Of a stretch of 64,000 bases of DNA, positions 41,009 to 51,227 are shown in pieces. Numbering within the stretch: position 1 is the stretch's first letter; every line of letters starts with the position of its first letter. This stretch comes from Lacinutrix sp. MedPE-SW (GTDB lineage: Bacteria > Bacteroidota > Bacteroidia > Flavobacteriales > Flavobacteriaceae), in assembly GCF_001874145.1 (NCBI RefSeq), contig NZ_MPCX01000010.1:1-64000 (forward strand). The letters are read 5' to 3'. The notes under the pieces were generated by a model. The model saw only the letters and a program-made list of their open reading frames with translations. It was not told the origin of the DNA and did no database searches. A program made the position numbers and the translations under genes.

Positions 41009-42373
41009 CTAAATATTTAAAGGGTTGTAGCCTAAATAATCAACATTTTTTTCTTTAAATACAACACCAAACGCTTCCAATTCTTTTAAAATAGGGTCAT
41101 AAACCTCTTTGCTAATAGGTCTTAATATTCCCGGTGTTGTAATTTTTTTATTCAGTATTGCTAATGCAGCAATTGCAACAGGTAATCCAACTGTTTTTGC
41201 CATTGCAGTATACGTTTGGTCTTCTCCAAGAGCAACCATTGTAGAATCTATTTGGTGCTTTTTCCCGTTTAATTCGTAGCCAAACTTATGGTACATTACT
41301 ATCATATCTTTGTCTTGAGGATCAAGAGTCCAACTATCCATTAATATTTTTTGTAATATTTGTGCAGGAGTAGCTTTATCTAATTCAACCATTTTTGTTG
41401 CACTAAAAATATCTAACTCTACAAATTTATCCCATATAATATCGTCTTGCTCAATTTTTAAGGCATGTCTAAACTTTAATTCTACAGAGTCTGTTGGACT
41501 ATATGGTAAAAATGAATTCACAAAATCACGGTAACTCATGTTTTTACTATCGTCTATAGTGTAGCTATCATCTGTCATGCCAAGAGCAACAAATACATTC
41601 CATGCACGACTAAAACCAACACGACGAATAGTTCCTCGATATAACGTTTTAACATCTTCTAAACCATAAATGTTTTGATACTTTAAAGAGTCTCTATTAG
41701 CATAAGCTTCAAAACGACCAAAACCATCAACATCTAAAAATTCTGTTCTACGAAACAATCTATTATAAGGTATATATTTATATGTGCCTTCTTGTAAAAA
41801 TTTTGCTGCGCTACCTTGCCCGGCAACAACTACGTTTCTTGGGTTCCAAGTAAACTTATAATTCCATAAATTAGTATCACTTTCTGGTGCAACTAATCCA
41901 CCAGTAAACGATTCAAATAAAATCATTTTACCACCTTTATCTTCAATACGGTCTATTACTTGCATAGCACTCATATGGTCGATACCAGGATCAACACCAA
42001 TCTCATTCATAAATATTAAACCTTTTGCTTTAGCTTGAGTATCTAAAGCTTGCATTTCATCACTAACATAAGATGCTGTGACCATGTTTTTATTATAAGT
42101 GATGCAGTCTTTTGCAACTTCTATATGAAACCTAGCTGGTAGCATAGAAATAATAATATCTGCAGCTTTAACAGCTTCAACTCTAGAGTCACTATTAAAA
42201 ACATCTAAAGTTATTGCTTTTGCATTAGGATGATTGTTAGTCAATTTCAAAGCATTTGCAATTTGTAAATCTCCAACAGTTATAAATAGATTTTCTTGAG
42301 TAGACTTGTCTAACAAGTATTTAATTAAGTATGATGTAGATTTTCCAGAGCCTATTACTAAAATGTTTCTCAT
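41009..42373 (-). CDS. Saccharopine dehydrogenase family protein
   Basis: 454 residues from the ATG at 42373 (MRNILVIGSGKSTSYLIKYL); a longer frame adds a 17-residue tail lacking the fold. The Rossmann motif reads GSGKSTSYL, then a saccharopine reductase-like catalytic domain (MNEIGVDPGIDHMSAMQVID, FTGGLVAPESDTNLWNYKF) and C-terminal QIDSTMVALGEDQTYTAMAKTV. This matches the LYS9/LKR-SDH type enzyme family that oxidises saccharopine to glutamate and aminoadipate semialdehyde. It precedes an Lrp-type regulator. Confidence 0.9.
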   Translation of the reverse strand: MRNILVIGSGKSTSYLIKYLLDKSTQENLFITVGDLQIANALKLTNNHPNAKAITLDVFNSDSRVEAVKAADIIISMLPARFHIEVAKDCITYNKNMVTASYVSDEMQALDTQAKAKGLIFMNEIGVDPGIDHMSAMQVIDRIEDKGGKMILFESFTGGLVAPESDTNLWNYKFTWNPRNVVVAGQGSAAKFLQEGTYKYIPYNRLFRRTEFLDVDGFGRFEAYANRDSLKYQNIYGLEDVKTLYRGTIRRVGFSRAWNVFVALGMTDDSYTIDDSKNMSYRDFVNSFLPYSPTDSVELKFRHALKIEQDDIIWDKFVELDIFSATKMVELDKATPAQILQKILMDSWTLDPQDKDMIVMYHKFGYELNGKKHQIDSTMVALGEDQTYTAMAKTVGLPVAIAALAILNKKITTPGILRPISKEVYDPILKELEAFGVVFKEKNVDYLGYNPLNI

Positions 42374-42454
42374 ATTTAAATTGATATTAACTAATTTTGT
42401 TTCAACGAATGTACTAAAATGCAAACGTTATAAAAACTCTAAGTACATATTTAT

Positions 42455-42844
42455 ATGAATAAGAAAATATTGATTTTAGGAGCCATTTATGGTGTTTTAG
42501 CGGTAGTAATTGGAGCGTTTGCTGCACATGGCTTAAAACCTAAAATACCTACTGAAGCTCTACAAACTTTCGAGACAGGTGTGCGTTACCAAATGTATCA
42601 TGCATTATTGTTATTATTTATAGGAAATTTAGAACAAATTAGTACTAGAGCTAAAAGCATCATCTTTTGGTTAATATTTGTTGGAGTAATTTTATTTTCC
42701 TTCTCAATTTATGCATTAGCAACTAATACTCTTACAGCTTTTAACTTTAAAACTATTGGTTTTATTACACCTTTGGGAGGTTTGTTATTAATAGCAGCAT
42801 GGCTAGTATTGTTAATAAACTTTTTAAAAGGTAGTAAGAATTAA
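42455..42844 (+). CDS. DUF423 family membrane protein
   Basis: 129 residues, four transmembrane helices; VIGAFAAHGLK and VRYQMYHALLLL are the DUF423 (YwdK/YgdD) signatures. Function unknown. It is divergent from the saccharopine dehydrogenase family gene. Confidence 0.92.
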   Translation: MNKKILILGAIYGVLAVVIGAFAAHGLKPKIPTEALQTFETGVRYQMYHALLLLFIGNLEQISTRAKSIIFWLIFVGVILFSFSIYALATNTLTAFNFKTIGFITPLGGLLLIAAWLVLLINFLKGSKN

Positions 42845-42908
42845 CGCATATTTATTTATAAATGTTATAATAATGTGTAGTTTTGTAGCTTAAACAACAT
42901 ACTAAATT

Positions 42909-44525
42909 ATGGTAAACCATACACAATCTACGAAATCGATTTCGTTAGAACAATACGGTATTAAGAATGCTAATGTTCGATACCAACTATCTCCTGATGC
43001 ATTGCATGATATCACGATTGAGAAAAACCAAGGTGTAGAATCATCTTCTGGAGCACTCGCTATTAAAACTGGTGAGTTTACAGGTCGCTCTCCAATGGAT
43101 CGTTTTATTGTAAAAGATGATATCACTAAAGATAGAATTTGGTGGGGAAATATTAATATTCCTTTTGATCCCAATAAATTTGATAAATTATACGATAAAG
43201 TCGTTAATTATTTATCTGAAAAAGAAGTGTTTGTTAGAGATAGCTATGCTTGTGCAGATGAAGATTATAAACTAAATATTCGTGTAATTAACGAGTTTCC
43301 ATGGAGTAACATGTTTGCTTATAATATGTTTTTACGCCCAACTGAAGATGAGTTAAAAGACTTTTCTCCAGAGTGGACTATAGTAAATGCACCAGGTTTT
43401 ATGGCAAACCCAGAAGAAGATGGAACACGCCAGCATAATTTTGCAATTTTAAATTTTGAAAAGAAAATTGCACTAATTGGTGGAACCGGTTATACAGGAG
43501 AAATTAAAAAAGGTATTTTCTCTGCATTAAATTTTATACTACCAGTTTTTAAAAATACATTACCAATGCACTGTAGTGCAAATGTTGGTAAAGATGGAGA
43601 TACTGCTATTTTCTTTGGATTATCTGGAACAGGTAAAACAACCTTATCTACAGATCCAGATAGAAGTTTAATTGGTGACGATGAACATGGTTGGACTGCA
43701 GAAAATACTGTGTTTAATTTTGAAGGTGGTTGTTATGCTAAAGTAATAAACCTATCTCAAGAGCAAGAGCCAGAAATATTTGATGCTATTAAAAAAGGAG
43801 CTATTCTTGAGAATGTAAAAATGAATGATAAAGGAGAAGTAGATTTTGAAGATACTTCTATTACTCAAAATACACGAGTAAGTTACCCAATTCACCATAT
43901 AGAAAATATTAAAACACCATCAATTGGTAAAAACCCAAAAAACATCTTCTTTTTAACAGCAGATGCTTTTGGAGTATTACCTCCAATATCTAAATTAACA
44001 CCTGCACAAGCAGCTTACCATTTTATTTCTGGTTATACAGCTAAAGTAGCAGGTACAGAAGCAGGAGTAAAAGAACCACAACCTTCTTTTTCTGCTTGTT
44101 TTGGAGCACCTTTTATGCCATTACACCCAACTAAATATGCCGAGATGTTAAGCAAAAAAATGCTTGAGGCAAATGTAAATGTTTGGCTAATTAACACAGG
44201 TTGGTCTGGTGGATCTTATGGTGTAGGTAAACGTATGAAATTAAAATACACACGTGCTATGATTAATGCGGTTTTAAATGGTGATTTAGGGTTGTATAAT
44301 TATGATGATTACCATATTCACTCTGTTTTTGGAGTAGCACAACCTAGAACGTGTCCAGGTGTCCCAACCGAAGTATTAAGCCCAAGAGCAACATGGAATA
44401 ATGATAAAGCATATTATGACACTGCTTTTAAATTAGCCAATGCGTTTAGAAAAAACTTTGAACAATTTGAAGAGCACGCTAGCGAAGAAGTTAGACGTGG
44501 AGGACCACAACGTTATGGTTATTAA
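42909..44525 (+). CDS. pckA: Phosphoenolpyruvate carboxykinase (ATP)
   Basis: 538 residues converting oxaloacetate plus ATP to phosphoenolpyruvate, the gateway to gluconeogenesis. Kinase-1a motif GLSGTGKTTLS at about residues 237-247, metal and substrate motifs LIGDDEHGW and the oxaloacetate-binding TGEFTGRSPMDR are all present. A TAGTTTTG box (42878-42885) lies upstream, and a perfect terminator lies downstream. Confidence 0.98.
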   Translation: MVNHTQSTKSISLEQYGIKNANVRYQLSPDALHDITIEKNQGVESSSGALAIKTGEFTGRSPMDRFIVKDDITKDRIWWGNINIPFDPNKFDKLYDKVVNYLSEKEVFVRDSYACADEDYKLNIRVINEFPWSNMFAYNMFLRPTEDELKDFSPEWTIVNAPGFMANPEEDGTRQHNFAILNFEKKIALIGGTGYTGEIKKGIFSALNFILPVFKNTLPMHCSANVGKDGDTAIFFGLSGTGKTTLSTDPDRSLIGDDEHGWTAENTVFNFEGGCYAKVINLSQEQEPEIFDAIKKGAILENVKMNDKGEVDFEDTSITQNTRVSYPIHHIENIKTPSIGKNPKNIFFLTADAFGVLPPISKLTPAQAAYHFISGYTAKVAGTEAGVKEPQPSFSACFGAPFMPLHPTKYAEMLSKKMLEANVNVWLINTGWSGGSYGVGKRMKLKYTRAMINAVLNGDLGLYNYDDYHIHSVFGVAQPRTCPGVPTEVLSPRATWNNDKAYYDTAFKLANAFRKNFEQFEEHASEEVRRGGPQRYGY

Positions 44526-44542
44526 TAATTATCTGCTAAACT

Positions 44543-44577
44543 AAAAAAGGCTTCTCATTTGAGAAGCCTTTTTTTTT
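44543..44577. terminator. Terminator between pckA and hemD
   Basis: AAAAAAGGCTTCTC-ATTT-GAGAAGCCTTTTTT, perfect 14-base arms with T-run, between convergent genes. Confidence 0.94.
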
Positions 44578-44590
44578 AATAAATATATTA

Positions 44591-45337
44591 CTACTTTTTA
44601 TTAGCAGCAGTTATATACTTTTTTAATGCCATAGTCATAGAAGGCGTTTCTGGAGTTGGAGCAGCAATATCTACTCTTAAACCTTTAGCTTCTACAGCTT
44701 TTATTGTCGTGTTGCCAAATACCGCTATACGTGTATCGTTTTGTTTAAAATCTGGAAAGTTATGGAATAAAGATTCTATACCACTTGGGCTAAAGAATAC
44801 TAAAATATCGTAAGTTACATTTTCTAAATCAGATAAATCACTAATTACCGTTTTGTAAAATACTGCTTCTTTCCAGTTTACTCCTAAATCATTAAGTACT
44901 TTTGGTACTTCAGGCTTCAATTTATCGGCAGCAGGAAGTAAAAAGTTTTCATCTTTATATTTTTTAATTAAAGGAGAAAGTTCTGTAAAAGTCCTTTTTC
45001 CAACATAAATTTTACGTTTTCTATAGACTACATATTTTTGTAAATAATAGGCAACTGCTTCAGACTGGCAAAAATATTTCATTGAGTCTGGAACTTTAAA
45101 TCGCATTTCTTCTGCAACTCTAAAAAAATGATCAACAGCATTTCTACTAGTTAAAATAATAGCAGAGAATTTACTCAAATCAATTTTTTGTTGTCTTATT
45201 TCTTTTGAGGGAACGCCTTCAACATGTATAAATGGTCTGAAGTCAATTTTAACTTTCTGTTTCTCAGAGAGATCAAAATACGGCGAATTTTCTATTTTAG
45301 GTTCTGGTTGCGAGACTAAAATTGTTTTCACTTTCAT
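44591..45337 (-). CDS. hemD: Uroporphyrinogen-III synthase
   Basis: 248 residues, HemD fold of two alpha/beta domains. Visible family features are ILTSRNAVDHFFRVAEE, FLLPAADKLKPEVPKVLNDL and LVFFSPSGIESLFHNFPDF. It closes and inverts the hydroxymethylbilane ring in haem synthesis. Flavobacterial HemD is divergent from the enterobacterial one, so motif similarity is limited. It follows DUF4271 by 23 bases on the same strand. Confidence 0.9.
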   Translation of the reverse strand: MKVKTILVSQPEPKIENSPYFDLSEKQKVKIDFRPFIHVEGVPSKEIRQQKIDLSKFSAIILTSRNAVDHFFRVAEEMRFKVPDSMKYFCQSEAVAYYLQKYVVYRKRKIYVGKRTFTELSPLIKKYKDENFLLPAADKLKPEVPKVLNDLGVNWKEAVFYKTVISDLSDLENVTYDILVFFSPSGIESLFHNFPDFKQNDTRIAVFGNTTIKAVEAKGLRVDIAAPTPETPSMTMALKKYITAANKK

Positions 45338-45360
45338 ACTTAATAGCTTTGTTAATTACC

Positions 45361-46011
45361 TTACAACGTTGTAAGAGACTTGTATAAAATCACATAAGGT
45401 GAAATTTCAAGTGTGCAAAGATACAAAATAAAATAAATTATGTGGTTTTTTATTAAGCTTAGATTTTTTTTATAGAATAAAAATATTCCTATAGTATGCA
45501 CTATAAATAATATTAAGCCAATTGCAATAAGTAAACTTTTACTTGGTACTAAGCTGTATATTAATATTGCATTTATTGGTATTAATAATAAACCTAAAAA
45601 ATTTTTATAGCTTATTTTTTCAAACAGGTAATTTTTAATAACAGAATCTAAATTTAAAATACTACTTATTAAACGCTCAATTAATACTTTAATTAAAATA
45701 AAAATTCCAATACCAATGGCTGTTTTAAGTAAAAGTAAGTTTAAATTTATAGTGTCTATACCAAAAAACGTTTTATAGGTTATTATACTAAATATAGCTA
45801 AACCTATAATTAAATTTAAAAAAAGGAAACCTTCAAAAACATCTAAAAACTTTTGGTCTCTACCATAGATTTTTAAATATCTAAAATTAAATATGATTGC
45901 AGTAAAGTCTTGAAAACGTTTAGGAAACAGAACCTTTATTATAGCTAATATTAATAAACAAGCTAATAATAACAAGGTAAATATTTCATTATAATTTGTT
46001 GCTCTTAACAT
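45361..46011 (-). CDS. DUF4271 membrane protein
   Basis: 216 residues with about six transmembrane helices. The FEGFLFLNLIIGLAIFS region and the conserved YEKI-type motif in LFEKISYKNFLGLLLIP match DUF4271, which is regularly found just upstream of hemD in Bacteroidetes. Function unknown; a link with haem synthesis or membrane delivery is only contextual. Confidence 0.85.
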   Translation of the reverse strand: MLRATNYNEIFTLLLLACLLILAIIKVLFPKRFQDFTAIIFNFRYLKIYGRDQKFLDVFEGFLFLNLIIGLAIFSIITYKTFFGIDTINLNLLLLKTAIGIGIFILIKVLIERLISSILNLDSVIKNYLFEKISYKNFLGLLLIPINAILIYSLVPSKSLLIAIGLILFIVHTIGIFLFYKKNLSLIKNHIIYFILYLCTLEISPYVILYKSLTTL

Positions 46012-46093
46012 AACTGTAAAACTATTATAAATAATTATAGCTAAGTATATATTTATTAAGAAATATTTACAAATTTAAAAGATTCAAAATATG

Positions 46094-46101
46094 TACATTT
46101 G
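46094..46101 (+). promoter_or_regulatory. -7 box of the GT2-dihydroorotase operon
   Basis: TACATTTG, 20 bases before the ATG at 46122. No clear -33 TTG. Confidence 0.5.
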
Positions 46102-46121
46102 TCTCAAAATTAAAATACATA

Positions 46122-46847
46122 ATGAGGGACGCTATTGTCATTATTCCAACTTATAATGAAATAGAAAATATTGAAACTATAATTAGAGCAGTTTTTGCTC
46201 AAAATAAAGCGTTCGATATTTTAGTGGTAGATGATAATTCACCAGACTTAACAGCGCTAAAAGTTAAAGAACTTCAGCAAGAATTTAAAAATCAATTATT
46301 TATTGAAGTTAGGAAGCAAAAATCTGGTTTAGGTACAGCCTACATACACGGTTTTAAATGGTGCTTAAACAAACATTATGATTTTATATTTGAAATGGAT
46401 GCCGATTTTTCTCATAATCCAAAAGATTTAGAAAGGTTGTATAAAGCCTGTAAAATAGATGGTGCAGACCTAGCAATAGGTTCGCGTTACAAAAAAGGTG
46501 TTAACGTTGTTAATTGGCCATTAGGAAGAATTATTTTATCTTATGGAGCATCGCTATATGTAAAGCTAATTACAGGCATGCGTATTCAAGATGCAACAGC
46601 TGGATTTATATGTTATAAACGAAAAGTATTAGAAACTATAAATCTTGACGATGTAAAATTTATAGGTTATGCTTTTCAAATAGAAATGAAATTTAAAGCA
46701 CACTTAAAACAATTTAAAATTGTTGAGGTCCCAGTGATATTTACAGATAGAACAAAAGGAAAATCTAAATTAAGTACAGGTATAATTTCTGAAGCTATTT
46801 TTGGAGTTATTTCAATGAAATTTAAAAGTTTATTAAACAAAAAATAA
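46122..46847 (+). CDS. Polyprenol monophosphomannose synthase-like glycosyltransferase (GT2)
   Basis: 241 residues, GT-A fold. Motifs IIPTYNEIENIETIIRAV, VVDDNSPD and EMDADFSHNP (the DxD region), then FTDRTKGKSKLS near the C-terminus, match dolichol/polyprenol-phosphate mannose synthases. It would load mannose on undecaprenyl phosphate for envelope glycosylation. No membrane domain is fused. It heads an operon with pyrC at two bases. Confidence 0.92.
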   Translation: MRDAIVIIPTYNEIENIETIIRAVFAQNKAFDILVVDDNSPDLTALKVKELQQEFKNQLFIEVRKQKSGLGTAYIHGFKWCLNKHYDFIFEMDADFSHNPKDLERLYKACKIDGADLAIGSRYKKGVNVVNWPLGRIILSYGASLYVKLITGMRIQDATAGFICYKRKVLETINLDDVKFIGYAFQIEMKFKAHLKQFKIVEVPVIFTDRTKGKSKLSTGIISEAIFGVISMKFKSLLNKK

Positions 46848-46849
46848 TC

Positions 46850-48196
46850 ATGAACGAGAGAATTACATTAATTAAAAATGCTAAAATTGTTAACGAAGAC
46901 AATATTTTTGAAGGCGATATTTTAATTGAAGGTGAGATTATTACTAAAATAGCAAGCTCAATTAGTGCAAAATCTGCAGATGTAAATGTTTTTGATGCTG
47001 AAGGTAAATATGTTATTCCAGGAGCAATAGACGATCAAGTACATTTTCGTGAGCCAGGTTTAACACATAAAGCAAATATAGAAACCGAATCTCGTGCAGC
47101 AATTGCTGGTGGTATTACATCGTTTATAGAAATGCCAAATACTAACCCGCAAACAACTACAATAGAAAAATTAAACGATAAGTTTAATATAGCTAAAGAA
47201 ACATCATACGCAAACTATTCGTTTATGTTTGGTGGTACAAATGATAATTTAGACGAAATTTTAAAAGTAGACCCAAAACAAGTTGCAGGTTTAAAATTGT
47301 TTTTAGGATCTTCAACAGGAAATATGCTAGTTGACAATCCAGAAGTCATAGAAAAAATATTTTCAAGTACAGATTTATTAATTTCTGTACATTGTGAAGA
47401 CGAAGCAACAATTAAAAAAAATACAGAAATCTATAAAGCGCGTTACGGAGACGATATACCTGTAAACTTACATCCAATTATTAGAAGTGAAGACGCTTGT
47501 TATTTATCTTCTTCTAAAGCTATAGAGTTAGCTAAAAAAACAGGAGCACGATTACACGTTTTTCACTTATCTACAGCAAAAGAAACGGCGCTTTTTGATA
47601 ACAAAACACCTTTAAAAGATAAAAAAATTACGGCAGAAGTTTGTATACATCACCTTTGGTTTAGTGATAAAGATTACGATGAAAAAGGAACGCTAATTAA
47701 ATGGAATCCAGCTGTAAAAACCCAAAACGATAAAACCGAACTTTTAAAAGCTTTACTTGATAATAGAATAGATGTTATCGCAACAGATCATGCACCACAT
47801 ACTTTAGAAGAAAAAAAGAACGTTTATACAAAAGCACCAAGTGGAGGACCATTAGTGCAACACGCCTTACCAGCACTGTTAGAAATGCACCATCGCGGAC
47901 AAATTTCTATTGAAAAAATTGTAGAAAAAATGTGCCATAATCCGGCAATATTATTTCAAGTAGAAAAAAGAGGATATATAAAAGAAGGCTATTACGCAGA
48001 TTTAGTAATTGTAGATTTAAATAATCCTTGGACGGTTAAAAAAGATAATATTCTATATAAATGTGGTTGGTCTCCTTTTGAAGGAACAACTTTTAAATCA
48101 CGCATTTCACACACATTTATAAATGGAGGTTTAGCTTATAAAAACTTTAAGTTTTACGATACTAAGTACGCAAAGCAATTAACATTTAACAGGTAA
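46850..48196 (+). CDS. pyrC: Dihydroorotase
   Basis: 448 residues. The amidohydrolase metal motifs are HFREPG at about 61-66 and DHAPHT near 304-309, with the class I stretch KLFLGSSTGNMLVD in place of the carboxylated-lysine region. It makes dihydroorotate for pyrimidine synthesis. The allantoinase alternative is less likely, since no purine catabolism genes are near. It is in an operon with the GT2 gene and DUF4296. Confidence 0.93.
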   Translation: MNERITLIKNAKIVNEDNIFEGDILIEGEIITKIASSISAKSADVNVFDAEGKYVIPGAIDDQVHFREPGLTHKANIETESRAAIAGGITSFIEMPNTNPQTTTIEKLNDKFNIAKETSYANYSFMFGGTNDNLDEILKVDPKQVAGLKLFLGSSTGNMLVDNPEVIEKIFSSTDLLISVHCEDEATIKKNTEIYKARYGDDIPVNLHPIIRSEDACYLSSSKAIELAKKTGARLHVFHLSTAKETALFDNKTPLKDKKITAEVCIHHLWFSDKDYDEKGTLIKWNPAVKTQNDKTELLKALLDNRIDVIATDHAPHTLEEKKNVYTKAPSGGPLVQHALPALLEMHHRGQISIEKIVEKMCHNPAILFQVEKRGYIKEGYYADLVIVDLNNPWTVKKDNILYKCGWSPFEGTTFKSRISHTFINGGLAYKNFKFYDTKYAKQLTFNR

Positions 48197-48197
48197 T

Positions 48198-48650
48198 ATG
48201 AAACTTAAACTTTTTACAATATCTCTAGTGTTTTTACTTTTAACCTCATGTTATAAAGTAGATAAACCTAGTAAGCCAGACAATTTACTAACCGAGAAGG
48301 AAATGGTTGCTATTTTGGTAGATATGGCAATCATGTCTTCGGCAAAAGGTATTAATAAAAAGAAAATTGAAGAAAACGGTATCACTCCAAATGTACATAT
48401 ATTTAAAAAACATAATATAGATAGTGTACGTTTTAGCCAGAGTAATAATTATTATGCATATGATATTAAAGAATATAATAATATTTATGTTCAAGTTAAA
48501 GATAGCTTAGAAGCTTTAAGAGAAAAATATAAAACAATTGAAGTAAAAGAGAAAAAAGAAAAGGCTAAACAAGATTCTTTAAAAAAAATTAAAGCTATAA
48601 AAACAGATTCAGTTTATAAGCTAAAAGGAAAAGCAAGTTTATTAAAATAG
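48198..48650 (+). CDS. DUF4296 lipoprotein
   Basis: 150 residues; lipobox LLTSC at about residue 18, then LTEKEMVAILVDMAIMSSA and the FSQSNNYYAYDIKEY segment, typical of DUF4296. The C-terminus is Lys/Glu rich. It is one base after pyrC, and the same order (glycosyltransferase, dihydroorotase, DUF4296, epimerase) occurs across flavobacteria as I recall. Function unknown. Confidence 0.85.
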   Translation: MKLKLFTISLVFLLLTSCYKVDKPSKPDNLLTEKEMVAILVDMAIMSSAKGINKKKIEENGITPNVHIFKKHNIDSVRFSQSNNYYAYDIKEYNNIYVQVKDSLEALREKYKTIEVKEKKEKAKQDSLKKIKAIKTDSVYKLKGKASLLK

Positions 48651-48653
48651 TAT

Positions 48654-49658
48654 TTAATTCTTTTTAAAATATGATGCCGTTTCTTTAATAGACTCTTCTA
48701 TGTTTTCAAAATTGAAACCTAAAGCTTTCTTAATTTTATCATTACTATAATTATCTATTGATAATGCAGATACTGCGTTATGCTTACTTAAAACCCTTCT
48801 TTTTCCAGTAAGTTTATGCTTAAGCCAGTCAAATCTCCAGAATAATTGCAACTGCCATTTTTTAACTTCTTTTTTAGGAGGTTTTACATTTAAGTATTTA
48901 GCCACAGTTTTAGTAAATGTCTTAAAAGATAAATTTTTGGCAACTAAAATAAAACGTTCGTTTTTTATAGGCGAATGCATTAAAAGCATCATGGCGTTTA
49001 CAACATCTTTAACGCTTACATAACCTGTTATTCCTTTTGAGTAAAATGGAAGCCCATTATTTATTTTAGTAAAAAGATTTCCGCTACCATATTTCCAAAT
49101 TCCTGGACCAATAATAATTCCAGGATTAACAATTACAGCATCTAAGCCTTCTTGAGTGCCACGCCATACTTCCATTTCAGCACCATACTTTGTAATCGCG
49201 TAAACGCTATTGTCTTTTTCGGTTTGCCACTCTGTGTTTTCGGTAATTTTTTTATTATTGTTTGTAGCGCCAATTGCTGCAATAGAACTTACATAACACA
49301 ATTTTTTAATATTATGAGCTAAACATAAATTCACAATATTTGCGGTACCTTCAATATTTGTTTTCTTTAACAAATGAAATTTGTCTGGCTCAAAAGAAAC
49401 AAAAGCAGCGCAATGGTAAACTAATGTTACATTGCTAAAAGCATCATTTAATGCAGGAATATTATTCAAATCGGCTTTACACCATTCTATAGCATTAAAT
49501 AAAGATTCTGTATTGTTAGTGTAATATGAAAAAATACGCTTTACAGTTGTAAATTTTTTCTCATCACGATAGATAGCTCGCACCTTTTTTTTCTCACTTA
49601 TTAATTTAAAAATTAAATGTGCGCCTACTAAACCAGTTCCTCCAGTAACTAAAATCAT
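48654..49658 (-). CDS. NAD-dependent epimerase/dehydratase family protein
   Basis: 334-residue extended short-chain dehydrogenase. Cofactor motif VTGGTGLVGAHLI at 4-16, and the catalytic Tyr-Lys pair YAITKYGAE near residue 156. The central LVYHCAAFVSFEPD and VNPGIIIGPG are typical of dihydroflavonol reductase/cinnamoyl-CoA-reductase-like members; the substrate is unknown. It is convergent with DUF4296, with stop codons three bases apart. Confidence 0.9.
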   Translation of the reverse strand: MILVTGGTGLVGAHLIFKLISEKKKVRAIYRDEKKFTTVKRIFSYYTNNTESLFNAIEWCKADLNNIPALNDAFSNVTLVYHCAAFVSFEPDKFHLLKKTNIEGTANIVNLCLAHNIKKLCYVSSIAAIGATNNNKKITENTEWQTEKDNSVYAITKYGAEMEVWRGTQEGLDAVIVNPGIIIGPGIWKYGSGNLFTKINNGLPFYSKGITGYVSVKDVVNAMMLLMHSPIKNERFILVAKNLSFKTFTKTVAKYLNVKPPKKEVKKWQLQLFWRFDWLKHKLTGKRRVLSKHNAVSALSIDNYSNDKIKKALGFNFENIEESIKETASYFKKN

Positions 49659-49685
49659 AAATTCGAAGGTAATAAATATTCATTA

Positions 49686-49719
49686 TTGTACCGTATTTCT
49701 GCATTGATTTATATCTTTG
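49686..49719 (+). promoter_or_regulatory. Promoter of tyrS
   Basis: TTG (49686-49688), 23-base spacer, TATCTTTG (49712-49719); the ATG is 28 bases further. Confidence 0.65.
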
Positions 49720-49746
49720 CTACTGTAAATTAACAAAGCAATAAAA

Positions 49747-51057
49747 ATGGCGAATAAATTTGTAGAAGAATTACGTTGGAGAGGAATGGTACATGATATC
49801 ATGCCTGGAACCGAAGACCAATTAAGTAAAGAAATGACCACAGCTTATATTGGTTTCGATCCCACTAGCGACTCTTTACATATTGGTAGTTTAGTGCCAA
49901 TAATTTTATTGGTGCATTTAGAAAAAGCAGGACACAAACCTATAGCTCTAGTTGGTGGAGCAACTGGTATGATTGGAGATCCTTCTGGAAAAAGTGACGA
50001 GCGTAATTTGTTAGATGAGAAAACTTTAGCACATAATGTTGCTGGTATAAAAAGCGTGTTATCTCGCTTTTTAGACTTTAACTCTACACAAAAAAACGCA
50101 CCAGTTTTAGTTAATAATTACGACTGGATGAAAAACTTTAGCTTTATAGATTTTGCTCGTGACGTTGGAAAACGTTTAACAGTAAATTACATGATGGCTA
50201 AAGACTCTGTTAAAAAACGTTTGTCTGGCGAAGAAGGAAGCGTTGGTATGAGTTTTACAGAGTTTACTTACCAGTTAATTCAAGGATATGATTTTTACCA
50301 TTTACATAAAGAAATGGGTTGTAAACTTCAAATGGGAGGAAGCGACCAATGGGGAAATATAACAACAGGAACAGAGCTTGTAAGACGAATGAATGTTGGT
50401 GATGAAACGGCTAAAGCCTATGCCATGACATGTCCATTAATAACAAAAGCAGATGGTTCTAAATTTGGTAAAAGTGAAGGTGGAAATGTATGGTTAGATG
50501 CAGATAAAACTTCGGTTTACAAATTTTACCAATTCTGGTTAAATACAACAGATGAAGATGCCGAAAAGTATATTAAAATTTTTACTTTTCTAGATAAAGA
50601 AACTATTGAAAGTTTAGTTACAGAACATAAAGAAACACCACATTTACGTTTATTACAAAAACGCTTAGCAAAAGAAGTAACAACTTTTGTACATAGCGAA
50701 GCAGATTTTTTAAACGCTGAAAAAGCATCAGGTATATTATTTAGCAAAACGTTTAATGAAGATATAAGAACATTAGACGAAAAATTATTTCTGGATGTTT
50801 TTGAAGGTGTGCCTCAAGCCGAACTGCCTAAAGCAGATTTAGAAAACGGAATAGACATGATTGCTGCACTTGCTGCTAAAACCAATTTTTTAAACAGTAA
50901 TGGTGAAGCTAGACGTGCACTAAAAGAAAACGCGGTTTCTGTAAATAAAGAAAAAGTAAAAGAAGACTATTTAATTACCAATAAAGATTTAATAAATGGT
51001 AAATATGTAGTATTAAATAAAGGAAAGAAAAATACTTATATAATTAAAGTAGTTTAA
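49747..51057 (+). CDS. tyrS: Tyrosine--tRNA ligase
   Basis: 436-residue class I synthetase of the TyrRS type 1 group. HIGH-like motif LHIGS at about 44-48, KMSKS-like KFGKS at about 240-244. The C-terminal S4-like RNA-binding domain ([21 protein letters not shown]) contacts tRNA-Tyr. No T-box or leader structure is seen. A perfect terminator follows. Confidence 0.98.
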   Translation: MANKFVEELRWRGMVHDIMPGTEDQLSKEMTTAYIGFDPTSDSLHIGSLVPIILLVHLEKAGHKPIALVGGATGMIGDPSGKSDERNLLDEKTLAHNVAGIKSVLSRFLDFNSTQKNAPVLVNNYDWMKNFSFIDFARDVGKRLTVNYMMAKDSVKKRLSGEEGSVGMSFTEFTYQLIQGYDFYHLHKEMGCKLQMGGSDQWGNITTGTELVRRMNVGDETAKAYAMTCPLITKADGSKFGKSEGGNVWLDADKTSVYKFYQFWLNTTDEDAEKYIKIFTFLDKETIESLVTEHKETPHLRLLQKRLAKEVTTFVHSEADFLNAEKASGILFSKTFNEDIRTLDEKLFLDVFEGVPQAELPKADLENGIDMIAALAAKTNFLNSNGEARRALKENAVSVNKEKVKEDYLITNKDLINGKYVVLNKGKKNTYIIKVV

Positions 51058-51083
51058 ATATTTAAAGCTACGTTTTATAAAAT

Positions 51084-51122
51084 AAAAACCTCATTACTTA
51101 ATAGTAGTAATGAGGTTTTTTT
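51084..51122 (+). terminator. Terminator of tyrS
   Basis: AAAAACCTCATTACT / AGTAATGAGGTTTTT with a seven-base loop and T-run. Confidence 0.93.
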
Positions 51123-51143
51123 AATCTAAAATTCTTAAAAAGA

Positions 51144-51177
51144 AGAAGCCCGAAAGCAAAGTTGCAATCGGACTTCT
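51144..51177 (-). terminator. Terminator after the YHS gene
   Basis: Stem AGAAGCCCGA / TCGGACTTCT with one C-A mismatch. Read on the minus strand it is followed by TTCTTTTT. Confidence 0.7.
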
Positions 51178-51227
51178 AAAAATTAGTTAACCAACTAAAA
51201 CTAATTTTTCTTTCACATAACACTTAA

